Positions 58,036-64,000 of a DNA stretch of 64,000 bases are shown one piece after another; position 1 is the stretch's first letter, and each line of letters opens with the position of its first letter. The position numbers were made by a program, and so were the translations under genes. Source of the stretch: Bryopsis sp. KO-2023 (Eukaryota; Chlorophyta; Ulvophyceae; Bryopsidales; Bryopsidaceae); NCBI GenBank assembly GCA_030272585.1, contig BSYQ01000007.1, positions 1,368,001-1,432,000 of the forward strand, written 5' to 3'. Below the pieces are notes generated by a model, which worked only from the letters and a program-made list of their open reading frames with translations, was not told the origin of the DNA and did no database searches.

Positions 58036-59884
58036 TGTAGTTTTTTGCACATTCACATGTTCACATATTTTTTCTTTCCTTTTTTGGTGAAGTTTTAACT
58101 GTAGAATATGCTTTGCTTGTAACTGGTAGTTTTGATGGGGGGACATTTTTGATCTGATGTTCAGCCCCCTTTTTTTTGTGTCGAGAAACATTTTTTTTTT
58201 CCATTAGCTTGCTTGTCCGAACATACTTGTACATTGTATTTGCCTGTAAAAAGTGAACCAGCGCTTGTTCAACACCACCTGCTCATTATCAATGCTTAAA
58301 TAGAGCACACGGAAGACAATGTCGAATGCTGTAGCGGTCGTGTCTGCAAGCCCCTGGAGGTTGTACAAATGGCGCCAAACTGGGGGAAAAAACAGCTGTT
58401 CGGTGTCCACGTCACGGAGAAGACAGGCTTGCTTGGAGAAAGGTTGAGGTGGAGGCGACGCGGTTCGTGCCGCGCAGCAAGCAAGTTTCAGACAGCGAGC
58501 TGACACAGAGCACCTGGAGCGATGCCCGCAGGTGGAACTCTGCTTGGACTAATATTGGGCGTCACTCTTCTGCCAGAAACCCCCCGACGACTCTGCGAGA
58601 ATTCACGCAACGGATCGTCATTTGGGTGCTCGGGCCAGAAACTGGGCTGGAGTCTGTCACACCTTTCGAAGGTCCACGCTGTGCCACACCCTCCGAAGTA
58701 CTGTGCTTACGCATCCAAAAAGTACTTGACAGTTGTAAGCGTCATGTCAACGTCCCATAAACAGATACATAAAGCGGAACCGACTGCAACGACAAGATAC
58801 GCACGCACGCACGTTGCTTCCCGTGTGGAAAGCGCTGCAAGAGTAGAAAACAACTCTAGAGGAGCATCGTCCAGACGTAGCTGTCGGTTTCGGATCAATA
58901 TATTTATTAGCAGTGCTCGCTCCTTAACGAATAGCTACTCGAGGTATGTTGGCGAGTGGATTGCCCGAACGGGCCGCGTTGGGCGAAGCGAGCTGCCCGC
59001 ATGCGAGCGAGCGCGTACGCTCTTCTGCGCTTTCTACTGTGATCGAACAGAGGAATCCTTCCAGGATTGAGGCCTAATGTCCCTCGCGTCTTGTCGTGTT
59101 GCTGAGTTCTTTCTCACACTCAGATTATTCCGCTTTGCTGGGGTTCCCAGTTCGTCCCGCTTCCGTTTTTCGCGCGGTGCTGTATTGTGACGTTACAAAG
59201 TGCGCTTACTGTCTGCACACATCGGCACTAGCAGTCTTTTCGTTCAGAACATTCCGCTGTTGCGTCGTTGGTAGTCGTTTCAAAGCGCGGGTTTTATGTG
59301 CGAAATCTTGCTGTACTTGGTCGGCGAGAAGTAGACGTCAGCGCACTTTTCAAGCTCCGAGGAGTTATTTCTCAAAAAGCGTCACTCGTATTGTCGGTCG
59401 ATCAGCACCAGCTGACGTCTTTGCAGTCGTCCACATTGAGTTCTTTTCCAGCAGCATCGCCTTACGTACAGCAGCATTCGCGCGCGATTGGGCTGCTTTT
59501 CTTTTGAGCTTCGCTTCGTTGTGTGGAGTGGCGTTCCGAGTGATTTTGTGGATTTTCGTGAAGGGCAATCATGATTCAAGTGACCGAGGCACGCAACGCC
59601 ACGAGGTCTTTGCTTCTGACGTGTTGCTCAGTTCACTGCCCGAACGTTTGGCATCAAAAGCTGGTCGGGTGCGTTCCCATGTCAGACAATTCAACAAGAA
59701 ATCGGCTCAGAAATTCTTTCCTTATGAGTTTGCTTTATTAATTGAAAAATATTTTTTTTTTTGTCAAGTCTGATGACGAAACTTACCTCCCTTGTCTTTG
59801 CCATTACATTTTAATTTTGTTATTTTCTTTTTAAAAACACATTTTCTTAACAACGAATTTATATTTCTTTTTGTTTGTGCGCAG
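58036..59884. other. Intergenic or unresolved 5' exons
   Basis: A GC-rich stretch between the oxidoreductase and the acidic Ser-rich gene. An ATG at 58522 opens a frame with a signal-like start (MPAGGTLLGLILGVTLLPET) and a gtaagc donor after about 70 residues. Other frames (59096-59773 plus, 58204-58506 and 59365-59568 minus) have no ATG where they should or no family match. One of these may be the missing start of the gene that follows. Confidence 0.4.
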
Positions 59885-60802
59885 CTGCGCTCAACAAATA
59901 GAGACCGCCCTTGACAGGGTGGACCTGTTTGATAGCTACCTGCTCCGCGCGACTGCAGAAAAATTGGCAGCCATTACTAAGGGCATGAAGCACGCCCTTC
60001 ATGTGGTTGCTCAGCCGTCCTCCTCTCGGTCATCCTGTGAGTCATCCTGTGACTCCGAGGGCTCCGCTGCCAGCAACGATTCCTCCAGTGATCAGTCTGA
60101 TTCTGATGCCGATTTAGCACTGGCACTGAGACAATTGTGGCAGGTATTGTACAGCGAAAAAAACTAAAAATTGAAAAAACAAAGAAAGATAGGAGGAAAA
60201 AACATCACCATTGTTATTGGTTAGGATTTTTTTTTCATGTGGATTAAGTGAGGATGCGAAAGTGATGCTGTCTGACCAACCAAATGACTTCGTCTGTGGA
60301 AAAACCAAAGGCCCCATGGTTGCATTTTTCTTTGTGCAGAATGTCCTCCCTTAACTTTTTTTTGGGGAAAACGAAAAGTGAAGAATAAAATACTATGAAT
60401 AGATATTATTATCTGGATGTGTCTGCTTTTCTACCAAAAAAACCCTCGTAAAGTGCCAGGTGTTGATGAAAATTCCTTTTAGGTAAAATGGAAAGAAACA
60501 TAGAGAATGATAACCACTTTTGGGAAATGGAAAGAAACACAGAGGAAGGGATTTTCTTGTTGCGTGTGCGTTTTTCTTTTGCCGATCAGGTGTACATAGA
60601 GCTGGCACTCGCAATAAAGGTGCAAGAGGTCACCACCCCAGCTCTGAAAGTCACCGTCCCTCGGACTCGACGTTTCAACAGCGGTAAGAAGCCAGGTTCA
60701 CCGCTGTCGAAAAGTCGGAACCAAAACGATGTCGACTTTTATTCTTGCCGTGCACATGGCATCTCGGATTCCACAGAGAACCAATCATCAGTTGTACGGT
60801 AG
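59885..60802 (+). CDS. Acidic Ser-rich protein, two 3' exons, unknown function
   Basis: Exons 59885-60143 and 60590-60802 join in phase 0 at a CAG/GTG boundary and end at a stop. The first begins after a tgcgcag acceptor in phase 2, so at least one upstream exon is missing. The visible 157 residues start with an amphipathic helix (QIETALDRVDLFDSYLLRATAEKLAAI). A stretch dominated by Ser, Cys, Asp and Glu follows, then a helix (LALALRQLWQVYIELALAIKVQEV) and a basic tail with Ser and Arg. No known family; a regulatory or scaffold protein is possible. Confidence 0.45.
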
Positions 60803-63035
60803 GATGAAAATTAAAAGGAAAAAAAAAGAAAGAAATGGAGAGGCTTATTTTTGGTGGGTGGGTGAGGAGAAGAGGAGGGGGGGGGGGATCCACGCACACA
60901 CACCGAAAGGAAAATCTGTTCTAGAGGAAAGGAAAAACGAAGAGTCAAAATTTGGGGGGGGTGGGGGGAGGGTCAGAATGAAAGGAAGCAGCCACACTTA
61001 ACGATGACCCTATGCTTAGTTCTAGGATTAAGTTAGGTTTTTTTTTATGGTTCTTCTTTGTTTCGTTGTTGGGTTTTTGATGGCGTCAGGAGTTTTGGTC
61101 AGTAGTGCATGGAGGTTATGTACAATCACTTGGAAAGTTTGCGATTGGCTTTGTGCAGAGTGAGTGAGTGAATGTGTGTATGGAATTTGCTTGGATTGGT
61201 TTTGGGGGTGTTCTTTATTTCCCCTTGATTTATCGAGGGCTTGAATTCAATCACAGTTGAAGATCGATTATATTCGTTTGGCTGTTGATGCATGGCTGCG
61301 TTTGCTTTTGTTTTATTTTCTTTTGTTTTTTGTTTTTTTGGAATATCTCTTTATGGTTTTTTACGATTTGAATGAAAAAAAAAAAAAAAAGGGAAGGGGA
61401 AAGTGTAATGAAAGCCAAGGGAGTGGATAGAGGAAGGTTTTTTTTTTTTAAAGAAAAAAAGGGGGTGGAAGCGTCAACATTATTATATATGTGAAATTTG
61501 GCTTGGATTACTCAGCGAATTGCAAACTTGAAAACGAATTATTGGCAGATTGGTAGGTGAAAGGGGGAGGGGGAGATGGGGGGACAGGTGTTGACATTAG
61601 GGCTGGTAAGACTGGAGGGAATAGCTAATTTGTTGTTTATATTGGCCAATTGTCTCGAGTGCTCCGCTCAGCAGAGTGAAAAACAGAACAGCTGTTTGAA
61701 AGAAAAGAGGGGGTTCGCAAAACAATCGGTCGGGTGTTTTTGGCAGCTAGGCTTTTGTATGTGCAACTTTTTGTCGGAATTTTTCAATCGTCCCTTCCTC
61801 CTGCTGCCGTCCCTCCTCATGGTTGGGTGTTTTTTAAAAAAAGAAGAGGAGAACAAAAAAAAGATGGAAAGAAATTGCATATGTGAATTCGTTAACGCTC
61901 AAGGGTTGGAATTGAAAGGAAAGAAAGCGACTTTGGGTCGGGGGGTTACAAGAGAGTACGTGACCGTTATCTCGAAGAAAAAAAAAACGAAAATGTTTTT
62001 TTTCTTGTCATTTTTTGTTGTTTTTTTTGGTGAAAGGTGGGCAAGCAAAGAAGAGAGAGAAATGGAAAAAAAAAATGGCTAAAGGGCATATTTTTTTTTT
62101 AACTCGTCATGGAAAAAAAAGAGCAGGAGAGGTAGAAACTAAAGAGGAAAAGACGATAGGTTTTGTCATGACAGTGGATTGACAAACTGATTCATACCTA
62201 AAAAAAAGTAAAAAAAAGAACAAAGAACGTGGGGGATTGATGGAGTTTAAAGCGGCTTGAAGAAGAAAAGAAAAGCCAGTGCACGCACACAAGTGTGCGT
62301 CTGCACATGAACTCTTTCTGACGTATTTTTGACAACATTTCGGTATCTATGCTGCCGCAAGATATTCGACACACACACACACACATGATATGATATGAAA
62401 AAGAAAAAGAAAAGGAGGAAAAGAATGGTTTTTGCTTAATGTTTTGCTGGGTGGCACCCCCCCCACCCCTTCCCCCAAATCTGATTTTTTTTTTAAATGT
62501 TTTTTCGATCCAAATGGGGTGGGGTGGGGTTGCCTTGGTGCATTTGTGCGTTGTCAGTCTATCTGTTCTCAAGAAAAGATACGAGAAAAAGAAGTTGATG
62601 GACCAAAGATGTGTGCAGTGAATGCTCTTGCACCACATGCTATTTGCATCTTGTACTTTTATTATTGCAGTGTAACATTCGATGGATGCTTCTATTTCTG
62701 GTGACTTGTGAAAAGACTTGTGAAAGTAGGCTGCTGATCGGCAGATAGGAAAAGTGTGGACAAAGAGGAAGCAACTCTTTCTTGGATCCCCATGATGCCG
62801 ATATATGGCCTGTGTTTTACCCATGTTCTTTTTGCAGGGAAGTGCTGGCCCGCCATCTACTCGTTTCCCGTTCTATTTTCCTTTCTCACAGCAAGTCAGA
62901 CCCATGCGAGAGAATCTTGAAATGAAAACGGACCAATTTTGGCAAAAAACTAAGACCGGTACAACGAAAACTAAGACCGGCAGCCCAAAAATCAAGCGTT
63001 GCAATTTGAGGATTCCTCTGTCGAGTGACATAATA
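60803..63035. other. Intergenic, low-complexity
   Basis: G/T-rich then A-rich, with several homopolymers and (AC)n near 62370. No exon chain, RNA gene or repeat family recognised. Confidence 0.55.
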
Positions 63036-63953
63036 TCAATGCTTTTTGATTATCACTGTGAGATGGAGAAACAAAGGTTTGACCGTCAGCAGCCTGGGCT
63101 TCTTCGTCCGTTTCAGATCAGTGGGCTTCTTGTAGGATTCCAACACCAGCCGCCCCGGTTTGATTTCGTCCATCTCCATCAAGCAAAACGCCTTGATGCT
63201 CTTTTTCTTCTTTTTGGCCTTGTAGTGCTGCAACTCGAAAAAGATGGCGTGCCCCTTTTCGAATCGATTGAAGGGGGTTTGGACGTAGATTCTCTGGTCG
63301 AAAACCAAATAGCGATCCTCCACGTTTTCCGCGAAACCCGTTCCCTGGGACGCTTCCACCAGGCATCCGTTTTCGTCCACCACTGACAGTATCGCTTGCG
63401 GTCTGTAAAACTCCGAGGGGTCCTTGAAGCCCCATTTTTCCACCAGAATCGTGAGCGTGGTGTCCCCCCATTCGACCCCCTTTGGCGGCGGCAACAACGA
63501 CGAATCCTCCGTGTGTATCGAATCCCCCACGCTTTGCGAACAGTTCTCTGAAATGGGCTCCGAAAAGCGGCGCGAAAGCGATTTCACTCCGACCACTGGA
63601 AACTCAACATCATTGATCAATATGGACTCCATAAAAGTCTTGATCAAACGGATGTCGTCCAGCCCTTCCCTGAGCTTCTCGCTGCTTTGCAGTTGGCCGA
63701 TCCGCCCTCTGAGCGCAACGCACAGCTTCCCAACGTTTTCCAGTCGATTCGGTGGCAAGTCGAGATAGTTCTCTTGATATTCTTCGGTGACGGCGGCTTC
63801 CAGCTCCTGGTAAGCCTGGATTGCCTCCTCCACTTGACCCCAAGAATCGTGCTCGAACGCATCTTCGAACGCAGTGGTCCATCGCTTTCGCGTCTCCTCC
63901 ACCATCCCCTTGGGCACTTGCCCGTGGATCATGTTTGATTCCGCAATGCTCAT
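63036..63953 (-). CDS. AIDA: AIDA (axin interactor, dorsalization-associated) homologue
   Basis: 305 residues in a single exon from the ATG at 63953. The N-terminal helical domain has the family's DSWGQVEEAIQAYQEL stretch (about residues 36-51). After an acidic, Ser-rich linker comes the AIDA-type C2 domain (about 160-300) with HAIFFELQHYKAKK, then MEMDEIKPGRLVLESYKKPTD, then LLTVKPLFLHL. Length and order match animal AIDA closely. In vertebrates AIDA binds axin and blocks its JNK activation, and it has also been tied to ER-linked lipid metabolism. In a protist without evidence of axin the conserved function is probably C2-mediated membrane binding. The lack of introns contrasts with most neighbours. 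Confidence 0.9.
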   Translation of the reverse strand: MSIAESNMIHGQVPKGMVEETRKRWTTAFEDAFEHDSWGQVEEAIQAYQELEAAVTEEYQENYLDLPPNRLENVGKLCVALRGRIGQLQSSEKLREGLDDIRLIKTFMESILINDVEFPVVGVKSLSRRFSEPISENCSQSVGDSIHTEDSSLLPPPKGVEWGDTTLTILVEKWGFKDPSEFYRPQAILSVVDENGCLVEASQGTGFAENVEDRYLVFDQRIYVQTPFNRFEKGHAIFFELQHYKAKKKKKSIKAFCLMEMDEIKPGRLVLESYKKPTDLKRTKKPRLLTVKPLFLHLTVIIKKH

Positions 63954-64000
63954 GACGTGTTCTCAAACAGAGTGAGTGTGGGGATTCCAACTCCCCCCCC

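Noticed and set aside
59096-59773. 225-codon plus-strand ORF
   Set aside because: Begins at a non-ATG codon, is rich in Ser/Arg/Phe/Cys without domain features, and overlaps frames on the other strand.

Overview
This is a stretch of nuclear DNA from an intron-rich eukaryote. Genes lie on both strands and almost all are split by GT-AG introns of roughly 75-550 nt. Non-coding DNA is full of A, T and C homopolymers and simple repeats. A GrpE of cyanobacterial/plastid type (39.6-42.0 kb) suggests a plastid-bearing protist (an alga), and the plant-style LRR ectodomain of the large receptor fits that. The species cannot be fixed from sequence alone. I rebuilt exon-intron structures by hand from splice sites, reading phase and protein-family fit. 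Where every phase closes, the model is strong; where a 5' end would not close, I say so.

Layout: 0.2-3.7 kb (+) thrombospondin/EGF-type membrane protein, cut by the window edge. 6.9-7.5 kb (-) small single-pass membrane protein. 11.5-22.0 kb (-) a 24-exon receptor with LRR and fibronectin-III ectodomain, one membrane span and three tandem class III cyclase domains. 25.5-27.8 kb (-) NAA40-type histone N-acetyltransferase with a retroelement remnant in an intron. 28.4-31.9 kb (+) ankyrin/STI1-like tail-anchored protein. 33-35.1 kb (+) PI-PLC-X-like phosphodiesterase. 36-37.1 kb (-) secreted PEV-rich/Cys-rich protein, then a small unknown ORF. 38.5-39.4 kb (-) PLPP6-like phosphatase, divergent from GrpE (+). 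43-48.5 kb small acidic-tailed membrane proteins, including three related genes in a row. 49.4-53.5 kb (-) aftiphilin-like trafficking protein. 56.3-58.0 kb (+) intronless flavin oxidoreductase. 59.9-60.8 kb (+) acidic Ser-rich protein, partial. 63.0-64.0 kb (-) intronless AIDA homologue.

The strongest candidate for something new is the triple-cyclase receptor. Domain 1 keeps both metal-binding aspartates but has lost the transition-state Asn/Arg. Domain 3 keeps Asp/Asn/Arg (and probably the base-selecting Lys) but has lysines where the metal aspartates should be. Domain 2 has lost its metal sites. This resembles the C1/C2 split of animal adenylyl cyclases, with a third, degenerate domain between the halves. 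Second-tier candidates are the tandem family with a shared Y-x-V-V-M-N-P-S-G-S motif and two intergenic pairs of adjacent near-perfect palindromes.
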